Origin: Echeneis naucrates | Lineage: Eukaryota; Chordata; Actinopteri; Carangiformes; Echeneidae | Assembly (NCBI RefSeq): GCF_900963305.1 | Contig: NC_042518.1 | Location: forward strand, 62,001 to 126,000 | DNA: 64,000 bases | Reading direction: 5' to 3' | Shown: in pieces, positions 11,905-23,800 of the stretch | Layout of the letters: every line of letters begins with the position of its first letter | How positions within the stretch are numbered: the first letter of the stretch is position 1 | The notes under the pieces: model-generated | The model's database searches: none | Told to the model about the DNA's origin: nothing | Seen by the model: the letters and a program-made list of their open reading frames with translations, nothing else | Made by a program: the position numbers and the translations under genes

Positions 11905-12076
11905 GTCGGTAGACGGTGAATCTCACTCGACCCGGAAGCTGGGTCTTCCTGTTCGTAAACAGACCAGAAGTTTTGAAGCAGTGAGTGTGGATCTGTGTGA
12001 ACCGGGACACCTGACCAATAACACACTGACCGGGACAAATAACACGAGAACAGTCGTCACTTCAGACAGAGATGAG

Positions 12077-12331
12077 ATGTATTTGTGGAACATTAAAATA
12101 GTGGCAGGGACTCTGCTGCTGGTTCTGCTGCTGGGGTGAGTACGGCTACACCAGCTGGGGTATTCCCTCACATTTCTGGTCCTGGACCGTCCGGACCTCA
12201 CCCGGTTTTGGGTAAAAGGCTAAAATCCCTTTGGAAAGGGTGTTTCTGGTTTAATCCAGGCTCCGGCTCTAGATGTGGGTGTCGGCCCGCTACACAAAGA
12301 ACAGCAAACAAATTAATCTGACAACTGATAC

Positions 12332-12367
<36 letters not shown>

Positions 12368-15300
12368 TTTGACTCCACAACATCTCCATGAAGTACTTGT
12401 TAAACCGGAGTTTCTTTTTAGAAAACTGTCTCTTTTGGCTTTGCTCACTAAAGAGACCTGACTTGTTCAGATTTTTTGTTGCTTAAATTTATTTATTTAA
12501 AAATTATGTTAAATTATGTGTAAAATGAACGACTGTCCAGTCCCTGAGAACATCCATGAGGTTCCTGTAGTCCTGCTCCTGACTGCTCCTGATACAAGCC
12601 ACAATGGCTGTATCATCACAGTATTTCTGTATGTGCTGTACCGAAAGTCAGCAGTGTAGTGCGTGAACAGGAAAGGTGCTAAAATGGTCCCTTGTGGAGT
12701 GCTGGTGTTGCTCCTGATGATCCCAGAGACTCTCTGTTGTTATTATCTGCCCTGTTTTGGAGCACATTCTCTCTGAGGGGACGGATGTTGCTTCAATACA
12801 GAGTCTTTGCTGTCACAGTGTAAGATGTGCAGACCTAACCCTTGGCCTCCTGCTCAGTGGTCTGTAGCTCAGGAGGTGTCCTGCTCAGGTGGTCTGCAGT
12901 GAGCTGGAGAAGGAGCTCCTCACCTTTCTCTGGAACTTTCTTTCTTTGGTTTGCCCCCCCGCTCAGCATGGACACACAGATGCCACCACACATCTCAACC
13001 TGCCACATGTGACTTTAACAGAAAAAAAGAGGTGAAAAAAACCAAACCTAATTGGCTCCCGTCGCTTGCCTCAAAGAGCCGGTTCTTCAAAGTGAATGAC
13101 TCATCACTCCAACAGAGAGGAAAGATGATCCGCTGCAGCTGAGCACTGCAGGTCATGGCTACAGCAGGCAATGTTCAAGTTTAAGTTCAGTTTACAGAGG
13201 CTTTGTCACAGAGCAGAGACGGTTATTAGAACTTTTTTTTTTTTTACTTTTTATGTATTCCACACAGTTGTATATGTACATAAAATGACTTCCATCTCAG
13301 TTTACAGTCCAATAATACAGAGAGGTGTACTTAAAAATCAGAAACAGTTGCTACTGAGAGAATAAAAAAAATAGACAATCAAAATAACATCTAAAAAAAA
13401 AATGTGCTTAGAGTTCTGATATCATTTGTGTTAATGGTTCCCATCTTCTCTCAAAATTTTCTAGTTACAGTTGTGGTCTTGCTGTAGATTTTTCCATAAT
13501 AAATACCTCTTAAGTCTGTCTCTCCACTGCATTATAATGGGGGGTTGTGATCTCAACCAAGACATTGTGATCATCTTCTTTGCAATCAGAAGCAGAACTT
13601 TCTGCCAGTAGCTGCATTCTCTGTCCAAGAAGTCCTCAGGCAAGTTTATATAAGGTTGCGTCAAGATGTAGGTGGATGCACAGAACTCTGTTTATTTCTT
13701 TTTGTACACATTTCCAGAAGTCTTAAATTTTTTGGAAATTCCAAAATATATGAGTGAAGTCACCCACTGTCCCACAATTCATTCATCCATCCATCTTCTC
13801 CTCTGATCCATTTCTGGAGCCAATCCCAGAGGGGCGGGGTCACCCTGGACAGGTCTCCAGTCCTTCACAGAGACAGACAGACCTACGGACAGTTTAGAGT
13901 CACCAATGGACCCAAACATGATGTCTTTGAAGGCTCCAGGCCGGGAACCAAACCAGGACCTTCAGAGAGAACCACTGTGCTGCGTGCTGCTTGTCCCATA
14001 ATTCCCAGTATTACTATATTTTGAAGTGATAGATGGGGTGTTAAAATAATGCATCTTCACCTTCCACTCAAACTCCCTCCATGTTGGACTGGTAGTTAAT
14101 TTATGTCCAGATCTGAATGTTTTCTCAGAGAGTCAGATTATTTGAGTGCACTGCCTTGATAATAAAGTAGTGAGTTTACCCAAGGACCTCAGGCATCATA
14201 GACAATAGTCTGACAAAGCTGACCAGTCATGATAAACTATTATCGTTTTCTGTTTGTGTTTGATCACAGAGTGCTGTACAGCTCTATCTTCCAGTCCCAC
14301 AGGTAACACTCGCAGTATTTTGATAAAAATGTTCATGTGAAAAAGTGCAATTGGAAACACACCAGGCTAACTGGTTCTTGTTTGTATTGTAGATTTTTCC
14401 TGGTCTTTGAAAACAAATATATTTCACAACTTCACAGGTGAGTTGCACAAATACAATCTGTCATTACCTGTTCACTTAATTCCTGTGATGACACCTCAAC
14501 AGCACGCTGATCCCAGTGATAGCCTGAAAACACCCTGACTTCAACCAGACGGCATGTCTTTCTGTTTAGGTTATGAGCAGTCACGTAACCACCTAAAGTG
14601 GTCTTTCTATCAACTGATAGGCCTTTGAGGTGAATCTGTGTCTTTAATGTTTCTTGTCTTAATGTTCACATATATTAAACTAATTTAGGAGACCTCGCCC
14701 TGTTGTTGATGTGTGATTGATTTACTGACCGGACATTCCCCATCCAATATTCATTACTGAGATGGAGGATGCAGACCATGACCATATTATCTGTGTCTGA
14801 TTGGTGAAGGAAGAGGCAGTGACACTGATGTGTGTGTGTCTTTGTTTGTGTAGAAATGGTCCTCAACCTGATTTCAGGACTCACGACTTCCACTTTGAGG
14901 TTCCCGACCAGTAAGTAAACTCATCTTCAAATTTTGTCTAAATATGAACACTGCTTCTCACATATGTGGGCGGACCTTCAAGTACATCAGGAGCACTGAT
15001 TGGATTTTGTTGTTAGTACATCAGTATATCATGAGTCCACTGGTCAACACATACATTACCATATACATGTGATACGCATGTGTGGACCCAGATCCAGGCT
15101 TTGACCAAAGTTTACTCTCAAGTCCTGGTTCAGTTCACACATTAAAATACATATTTATATTGTGAGCAGTTTGAGTTATTTACGAAGGGCAAGTGAATGT
15201 TAGCATCAGAGGTTGAGGCTCATTTCAAACAGTCCAAGGGGGGCTGGTGGTATAGTGGGTCCATCTTGTGATCCATAAACATAGGCTATAGGCTACAGGA

Positions 15301-17489
15301 TCCTTGTCAGCAAAACCAGTTCGGTTCCAGCTGGTGGAGTTTATTCCTATTGAATAACGCCAGAAAAAAATCTCTATTAAAAATGTTAGGGCAGGACGGC
15401 AGCACAGTGGTCTTCTCTCTTTCCCCTCAATAAGGATGTCCTGTGTTTGGCTCCAAAGACATCATGTTTGGGTTCATTGGTGACTCTAAATTGTCCGTAG
15501 GTGTGAGTGGTTGTTGGTCTCTGTCTGGAGACTTGTCCAGGGTGACCCCTCCCCTCACCCAGAGTGAGCTCTGATTGGCTCCAGAACCCCCCGTGACCCA
15601 GAACTGGAGAAGATGTTACGAGACACAAAAGTTGCACAGGAACGGTTGGGGTTTTCATTGATTAGGTGGTTCTTTGTTGACGGATGGGTTGTTCCAGAGC
15701 AGAAGAGGCACATGGCTGACGCTTTGTCTCTGTAAATGGAGCTGGACCTGCTGAGAGGATACAGTAATGTTGTCATTTTGATTAACTTACTGTCTGATGT
15801 GAGAGCTAATCATGACATACAACAGCATAACACAAAATGCTCTTCAGAATAAAAGCACTGAGCACATGCTGTTGTTCTGATGAGGAATCTGTCTGTTTTT
15901 CAGTCTGCAGTACAAACAGCCCAGCATCCTTCAGGGGTGAGTGTCACCACCATATCTCTCCATCACTGTTGTAGTTATTGTTTGTTGGTGACATCGATGT
16001 GTGTCCTCTTAGTCGTACCGATGTGGTCACAGTGACACCCTGGTTGGCTCCTGTGGTTTGGGAAGAAACCTTTGACCCAGTTCTCCTTGACAGCATCTAC
16101 AGACCAAAGAACATGACCATCGCTGTCACCGTCTTTGCTGTGGGAAAGTAAGACGTTGCTGCCCTGAATGTAGTTTTCCTATCTTAACCTGTGACCAGGA
16201 GTTGACTCTCCTTCCCTTCAGGTATATCATGTTCCTGAAAAACTTCCTGGAGACAGCAGACCAGCACTTCTTTGTTGGGTACAACGTTCACATCTTTGTC
16301 TTCACTGACCGGCTGGATGACGTGCCCCAGGTCAAGATGGCTGTTGGCAGACAGGTAAAGGGTGGAGCACAGAACTATTGTACATCAACAAACTGAGGTG
16401 GACTTAACTGAACCAGCTCCCACTCCTCCAGCTGACTGTGCGTGCAGTGCCCAGCTATAGTCGTTGGCAGGAGATCTCTGCTCGTAGGATGGAAATGATC
16501 CAGATACTGATTGAGGAAAAACTTCACAATTCTGCTGACTACATCTTCTGTCTGGATGTTGACTCCAACTTCCACAACCACTGGGGGGCAGAGTCACTGG
16601 GCGGACTGGTGGCTGTGGTGCATCCAGGTCAGCAGACCAGCAGAACTGGCAGAACTTCAAACCTTCACTCCCCTAAAACACTGGTTACTGTTTGATTTCT
16701 GATTTTCATAGAAACCCTGATGATTTGAGCTTTTTCCATTTCTACAACTTGTGAAGCTGAAATATTCAAAATGAATTGATGCAAAAGGTTTCAAACTGTA
16801 ATTTTTACTGTGAAAGAGCTTGAGACATGTGAAGTTTAGTAACATTATTATATATGATTTCCTAGAATGAGGAAACATTCGATTATTTAGGACTATGTTC
16901 CGAGGCGAAGGGATATAGTGAAATAGTCCCAATTTTGGCTCAGTTATTTTATGTTAGTGGTGGTCACATGGCTTTACGTGTACAGGTGCGACTGATTGTT
17001 CTTTTTATTTGGGCATGTTCCTTCCTCTTTGTGTCAGCAGGTTACTATGAAGTCGACCGCAGCAGGTTCCCCTATGAGCGTAGACCTGCCTCCAGAGCCT
17101 ACATTGCTCCTGAGGAGGGAGACTTTTACTACTGCGGGGGTGCCTTTGGGGGCCTCCTGCAGGAAGTACATCTGCTCACCAAAACCTGCCGCACCAACTT
17201 TGAGGCTGATGCTAAGGAAGGAATCGAGGCTGCCTGGCAGGAGGAGAGTCACCTGAACAGGTAGAGTAGCTTGGATAAAGGAGTGTAATCTAAGCAGGTG
17301 ATGGTTGTAGTTTATGGTCACTGTACTTCCTGTTCCTGTGTTCTCAGATACATGTGGATCAACAAGCCCAGTAAGGTCCTGTCACCTGAGTACCTGTGGC
17401 AGGACTTTAAACCCAGAAAGCCTGAGATCCATATCATCAGGTTCTCAGGAGTTATCAAGAACTATGCTCTGATCCGACCCAATGTCTGA
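12077..17489 (+). CDS. GT6 family glycosyltransferase, ABO/GBGT1-like
   Basis: Golgi type II enzyme expected to add alpha-1,3-linked GalNAc or Gal to a glycan or glycolipid. Ten exons: 12077-12135, 14270-14302, 14393-14437, 14854-14910, 15904-15936, 16013-16147, 16222-16354, 16432-16627, 17041-17260 and 17348-17489; 350 residues, usual for GT6. A short cytoplasmic tail precedes a Leu/Val anchor (VAGTLLLVLLLGVL). Family signatures: SRWQEISARRMEMI, metal-binding DVD in FCLDVDSNF, RRPASRAYI, GDFYYCGGAFGG, the catalytic Glu in EESHLNRY, and KVLSPEYLWQD. The donor-selectivity triplet reads Cys-Gly-Gly, closest to the Leu-Gly-Gly of human A transferase, unlike GBGT1 (GGA) or GGTA1 (HAA). ATG 12077 is the first ATG in its frame after the CT tract. 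Tandem AATAAA at 18142 and 18152 are likely poly(A) signals. The ortholog name within GT6 is uncertain. Confidence 0.88.
12339..12366. repeat. (GT)n microsatellite
   Basis: Uninterrupted GT dinucleotides inside GT6 intron 1. Confidence 0.9.
12535..12790 (-). mobile_element. LINE fragment, reverse transcriptase piece
   Basis: Read on the minus strand the DNA encodes STPQGTILAPFLFTHYTADF and, one frame away, KYCDDTAIVACIRS followed by DYRNLMDVLRDW. These are the PQGTxLSPxLFxLY and F/YxDD blocks of a non-LTR reverse transcriptase of the L2/CR1-like type. The frame change between the blocks (at about 12620) shows it is a decayed fragment. It sits antisense in intron 1 of the GT6 gene and may extend to about 12960. 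Confidence 0.7.
13190..13770 (-). mobile_element. L1-like LINE ORF2 3' end
   Basis: The minus strand from 13770 reads VGDFTHIFWNF, then FWKCVQKEINRVL, then after a frame break an AKKMITMSWLRS segment followed by QWRDRLKRYLLWKN. This resembles the C-terminal end of L1-clade ORF2 (HxFWxC-like motif, FW, then AKKxIxxxW). An A-rich tail lies toward 13230 on that strand, consistent with a 3' end. It is decayed and is the second LINE piece in the same intron. Confidence 0.55.
13780..13997 (+). repeat. Common teleost dispersed repeat
   Basis: Begins with CATCCATCCATC-type sequence, then CACCCTGGACAGGTCTCCAG, GACAGACAGACC, TTTAGAGTCACCAATGGACC, and ends near GTGCTGCGTGCTGC. The same order of blocks recurs in inverted form near 15395-15610 and 32255-32440 and directly near 58180-58390, so it is one repeat family. 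Confidence 0.7.
15395..15610 (-). repeat. Common teleost dispersed repeat, inverted copy
   Basis: In GT6 intron 4. Starts with GACGGCAGCACAGTGGTC, contains CATTGGTGACTCTAAATTGT and TTGTCCAGGGTGACCC. It is the reverse-complement order of the copy at 13780-13997. Confidence 0.65.
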
Positions 17490-18406
17490 GCCAGCTCGAC
17501 TGGGAATTCTGCCCCCTAAAGTCATTGATAAAGCAATGTGCCTCTCCCCACATGTGGGGCTCGGTCATACCTGTCTTGAACAATGACTCTCAGTCTCCTT
17601 GACTGTACATAAAAGTGAATCTCAACCTGGTCTGGGCCCTCCAGACACGGGAGCTGTAGCTGACGTGGCTTCTTCTACCTGGACATGTGCATCACTTCTG
17701 TCCACGACGCTCAGATTTTGTTAGCAAAGGTTAGCTACAACTAGCTGCCAGTGAACTTCAGCAGCAGTGAACTTCTTTCTGTGGAAGAGAGACAAATATT
17801 TCTTTAGTGATGTTACCAATGTGATGTTGTCAACAATGCTAACAGGACTTAATGTAGACACCAGAGGAGTCCTGGTCTGGTCCTGGTCCTGGTCCTGAGA
17901 ACTTCAGGTCTTTTTGGGTTCTGGTCTTTTCTCTGCCGTTCAAGTGAGTGAGCACAGGTAAAAACAAACAAAAAAACTCTCATCTTAGATTATATTCTCT
18001 AAACTTGATAATTTACTAGATTTGTTTTTGCCTTAGAAATTGATCTGAAATATATGCCCTAACCCTCAGGGCATCCTATGACAATTGTGGCAGTTGAACT
18101 TTTCCACACTTGTCCTCAGTTGTCCTTACTTGCTTGTCTTGAATAAAATGGAATAAAATGAGTCGTATGAAAATAAGTCTAAAGACGTTTGTTCCATCAC
18201 AGAAAAAACACATTGCCTTGCATTATGCATGCATTATGTCTCTGATCAGTGACCATAGCAGCATCAGATGTGTGTGTGTCTGTGTGTGTAAGAAAGGCAA
18301 GTTATGACTTCTTTATCATGAGAATGCTGATGCAAAGTGTTTTTTGTGCTGTTATATTTCTGTCTTGTTTGTGTCAGATAATTATTTAATACATTATAAT
18401 TATTGA

Positions 18407-18441
<35 letters not shown>

Positions 18442-19616
18442 GGAAGTGTATTTAAGTGGAGGGTGTGGCCTGTATTGGTTTGATTTGGTTTGATTATAGG
18501 GCTAGATTATAGGTGAGTTTGTTTGCTGAATCTGCTAGTGTAGCTTGTAGATGACTAGCTGAAACAGTCTGTAGGGCACATAGGGCAGGGCAAAGTTTGT
18601 TGTAAGGGAGTTAATCACTGAGTCTGGTCCATTTTTTGTTGCACAAGTTTTTGTGTTTACTCTAAACAGTAGTAGTATTAATAATAGCAATAGTGGTAAT
18701 AATATTTCATAGTAAAAACTATTTATTATTATTTAGATTAATCTCTGCTTCAATTTCAGATAGCCAGACTACACACAGGTGATATAATTAGAGACAATTA
18801 CATTAAATTCAAAGAAATGGGTTTCTATAATGGATCTCCGTGTCCTCATAGCCTTTTGCCTTTTTTATATTTGTATAATTCACATGGTAACATTTTCCTA
18901 TGAATTAAGTCCTCAGAAGTCACACCTCAGAGTGTCCACACCAATGTGTCGCCCTCAGTAGTGATTCCAGCCCACTTCTCAGGCCACCCAGTAAATCTTC
19001 TAAACTTAGAATATGGGCATGACTTTCAAATTACATTCATCACCACCATACAAATGTTCAGTGAATCACATGTGAAACCTGCCTTAAGAAGATTTAACAG
19101 CACAGATCTAAACCTGTTTCCATGCTTTTTTGATGAATGAGAGCTAGTATGGCAACGCTGATCAGGTGACAAGTTCATCTGAGCAGCTGACCATAGTTGG
19201 GGCTCAGTTAGCTAATCAGAAGAGTGTCGTTAATGAGTTTGTCCGTCAGACACTCAGCTGATTGGCTTCACAACAGGAAGTTGAAGATCAATGTTATTGA
19301 ACTGAATCAGATACAGCTGGTCTTCACATGGAAACAAGGACAAGCATATGCGTGTGTGATTAACTGTATTTTGAAAATCAAACAGGAAAGGCAGGAAGTA
19401 TCACAAAGACAGGAAGTGAGAGAGAGAGAGGTCAATGATCAGACCTAATATTAGGAAAATATCTACTTTCTCACACACTAAAAGCAAGTGTGTGTGGAGA
19501 GAGACAAACAAGGTGATCTTGCACACCCAAATCCATGTATTGCCTGTGTGTGGGCGGGTTGAAACAGACACACAGACATGATTTCATTTAAGGGTGAGCA
19601 GCTCAAGAATGGGGGG

Positions 19617-19662
<46 letters not shown>

Positions 19663-19913
19663 TGAGCGTGTGCAGATCAGGCAGGCAGCAGAGCGGGACT
19701 CAAACCGGACCGGGGCTAGGATCCATCAACCTTTATCAACAAACAATAATTAATGATCTGCTCCTGTCCTCCAGAGGGAAAAGGTTTGACACCTTTATTT
19801 TTCTCTGCTTAATGAGTTGATGATTCAACTGACTAACTGACTGTTAGAGCTGATCTGAAAACTGTTGAATGGTGATGTCATGCTGCTCTTCTTCATCTCA
19901 GGTGTGGGTTTCC
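17490..19913. other. 3' UTR of GT6 and spacer before itga3
   Basis: About 650 bp of probable GT6 3' UTR ends at tandem AATAAA signals (18142, 18152). After that come a TTA/ATT microsatellite (about 18395-18440), AT-rich DNA and a GA repeat (19620-19660). No coding exon was recognised. An acceptor-like CTTCTTCATCTCAG just before 19901 suggests the itga3 start codon lies in a second exon, with a non-coding first exon somewhere in this spacer. Confidence 0.45.
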
Positions 19914-20826
19914 ATGGCGACAGGTCTGTGTGTGTTGCTCAGTGTGTGTGTCAGTGTGTGTGTGGCCTTTAACCTTGACACGAAGTTCCCACTGCTGAAG
20001 GTCGGAAGAGACGGGAGTCTGTTTGGCCTGTCGGTCGCTCTGCACCAGGACCTGAGGACAGGAACCTACCAGTGAGTCCACCGGTCTGTCTGTCTGTCTG
20101 TCTGTGATCTGACTCAGTTCTCAGAACCAGCGAGACCACAACCTTCTGTGGAGCCGCACAGGAAACAGACCTGACCACTCTGTTCTCTGATTGGAATCAT
20201 TTATAGGTCTCCTGAGCCAAAGACTTGAATGTGTGTGTGTGGTTTCACCTGTCTCACCTTAACAGGCTGTTGGTTGGAGCTCCCAGAGAGAGCTCACAGA
20301 CTCTGCAGTGTTAATAACGTCTTCTTCCTGAAGAAAGGGGGGGTCGGGGAGTTAAAGGTCCCTAGAGGTATTTTAAATAATTCCAGGACTCTTTGAGGAA
20401 GTTCTTTATCAAAATTATTCATTTTGAGTGTCCGTCAAAACATGGTAGGGGTTTTGAGGTCTGTGGATCAGGATCAGGATCCTTGAAGAGACTGTAGACC
20501 TTCTGGTTCAGGTTGATGAGGTCAGTCGGAGGTCACCTGACAGGCTGCATGGTAACCAAGACAACCATCTTCTTACATTCTGTAATTAGATTGGCTGCTA
20601 ATGGACCACAGACACACAGACACACACACACAGGGAAACACGCATGCACACAAACATGGAGACAGTTTTTGGGCAGTTTTCTGGACCAGCTTGTCTTTGT
20701 CTTCATCTGCCCCCTGCCCCACCCCTTTCAGTCAGTAACTTAAATAAGGAAATTTGAACTGTGATGTTATCGCCATGGTAACACTCACTGCTGTGTGTCC
20801 AGCCGGAGCAGGGGCCCAGGAACGGG

Positions 20827-20895
<69 letters not shown>

Positions 20896-23800
20896 TGTCC
20901 TGGACGTCCTTGAGACTCAGACGTGTCGTCATTTATTTCAGGTCTGTAACAACAACAGCATCCTCCATCACCTTCCAGGATTCTTGATGTGGTTAAATTG
21001 GAATTGAAGGTCATTCCCAACGTTCCTGCCTTCTTTATAGCAGTTTCGTTGATAGTTCAGTTGTCTTTCATTTTCTTCAGCAGTTCCAGGATACAGGTCT
21101 TACCTGCCTTACTTGTCTCACCTTAACAGGCTGCTGATTGGAGCTCCCAGAGAGAAGGCAGAGCCTGATGTTCCAGCCAATCGAACAGGAGGAGTGTACA
21201 GCTGCCCCCTCACCATGGACCAATCACATTGCAGCAGGATGAAGCTGATCGATCCAAGTAAGTCAACATGTGATTGACAGTCTGATTTGATTGGAATGAA
21301 AGGAACCGATTAGCCTATCTGTAATACCCGGCTTCTTCAGCCAATCACAGAGCAGGAGTACATGCCCCCGCCCATAGAATGAAGTGACTCGTACATCTTA
21401 AGCACTGGCAACAATGGCAACTACCAGTCCGAGATCATGACATTATGACGGAAAAGACTCTGTCCGCTGTCTTGCTACTGTTTCAGATGTGAACCTGTCT
21501 GAAGACCTGATTGAAGACATGTGGCTGGGCGTCTCTGTGGCCAGTCAGGGTGAACCCGGGGGTAGGGTCCTGGTGAGTCCTCTCATTTGCTGATGAAGCT
21601 CTAGGAGTTGGTTTTTTGGTAACTAACTCATTAACACACTGATCTCTCCAGGTCTGCGGTCATCGGTTTGTTAAACTCTATGGACCTTTAGAACTCAGAC
21701 AGATGATCGGTCGATGTTATCTCCGTGGAAATGACCTTCAGTACAACGACAGTGACACGCACTGGCAGAACCCAGAGCAGCCCTGCAGGTAGCTCGCGTG
21801 ACACCGGCCACATGACACAGGTCACATGACTTATGATGCTTCTGCTAAGTCCTGCTGTGTATCTGCGTGTAGTCACTTGGGTGATGTCAGAGCGGAGGTC
21901 ATGTGTAACATGGGGATTTCAGCATCCATCACTCAGACTGAGGTCATCGTCGGGTCTCCTGGAAGCTACGAATGGCAAGGTACAGTTCTGGTCTGGGTTA
22001 GTCTGGCCTGGTCTAGATTTATTGGAATGAATTTCTGCTCCAGTTGATCCTACTTTTAATATTCGTGTGTTTGTGTTGTAGGAAACATCCATGTGTCCTG
22101 GATGAATCCAGCCGACGTCTTTGACACACAGAAAAGCTCCTTCTCCAAAATGGAGCGCAGGAACCTTTATATCGGTGAACTGTCCCTTTAAATATGTCAG
22201 CTGCAGAACTCCATTCAGAAAACTGCAGTTTTTAAGTTTCTTTGTGTTTTCAGGATACTCAGTGACTCAGGCTCGCCGTATTCTGTCTGAAGATGATGAA
22301 ACCATAGTAACAGGTGACAAGGGTTTACTGTCACTCCTCCATAAATGATCCAATCAACACACACTGATATATTGATTGTTTGATTGTTCATCAGGGGCTC
22401 CTAAGGACAGTAAAGAGGATGCACGCGGTTCTGTGCTGTTGGCAGTGAAACAGTCCAATAAGCTGGTTGTTCAGCAGACCCTACGTGGCGAACAGACAGG
22501 TTCATACTTTGGTAACGCCGTGGCTACCACCGACCTCAACAACGATGGGTAAGAAATGTCACAGGTCAGATCATTCAAACTAGTTCATGCTTCTGTTGAG
22601 AAGTCGCAGAGCCAACACGTAGGAAACAACTAATGATGTGTTTAAGGTTCTGTCTGTGGAACTGAGATTTTGGATGTTTAGGCTCAAAGTTTTTACATTG
22701 TAGAAAAATGGAATTACATAAAGCATAGTTGTTAAGTCCTAAAGAGAAAGTTTCCTTTAAATATTAAAATAATGTTTTTGGCCAAGGTTCTGATCCTGAT
22801 ACTTTATACTGTGTTGAAGCTCCAGTCATCGTTGACATCAGAGGAGAAATGTGATACATTTTCAACAGAAAAACATTAAACAACTACTGAGTCTAAACTC
22901 AGCAGCTCAACTTCTCTCTGCCTTGCAGGTGGAATGACTTGCTGGTGGGTGCTCCTTTCTACTTTCACCGCCAGCAGGAAGCAGGTGGGGCAGTTTATGT
23001 CTACATGAACTCAAGAGGAAGCTTTGATTCCCAGCCTACTATGGTGCTCAGAGGGCCAGACAGATCTGGATTTGGGATGGCTGTTACTGCCGCTGGAGAC
23101 TTGGACCAAGATGGCTTCCAGGGTGCGTATGCTGACAACAATGTTATGCTCATGATTATTAAACCAAAAACAACTGAGTGATGACTTGGGTTTTGTTTTG
23201 TTTTTTTCAGACTTTGCAGTTGGAGCCCCCTTCCATGAAACAGGAAGTGTGATGATTTGGACTGGGTGCAGTGAAGGGATCTCCCCAGAACCAAGCCAGG
23301 TTTAACACACATCCTGTCTCTGTACATTTTCCTGCTAAAAAAAAAAAGTGTGACATGTCTTCACAAGGACAGTACCCTTCTATTTACTGTGATGGTTTAA
23401 AGTACCCTCCCCATGCAGGTGATCAGGGGCAGCAGCATCTCTCATGGGTTTAGGACTTTTGGCTTCTCCCTGTCAGGAGGTCTAGATGTTGACAGGAATA
23501 AATATCCAGACCTGGTGGTTGGTTCTCTAGATGACACTGTCACTCTTCTAAGGTAAACAACAGAAATGTAAAATGTGAAAGACTTCTATGTTGACGATGA
23601 TGATGGTTTAGTGAATTAGCTGATTTTATAATTGAATAATTGATTGATTGTTTCCCCAGAACTCGTCCAGTCATCCACCTTAACCAAACACTCAGAGTTT
23701 CTCCAGAGGTCGTTGATCCCAACAACTGCGACTTCTGGTAAAATTCAAACCTGCTACATGACTAAAAGTCTACAGACTCACTGACTCACTGGTGTTTGTG

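Noticed and set aside
11444-12139. 231-residue Ser/Leu-rich ORF across the CT tract, in frame with the GT6 start
   Set aside because: It has no ATG before 12077 in that frame and the repeat part is pure (CT)n translation; the enzyme's anchor starts right after ATG 12077.
20703-21020. Thr-His and Val-Cys repeat ORFs over the GT microsatellite
   Set aside because: Pure dinucleotide translation in both strands inside itga3 intron 1.
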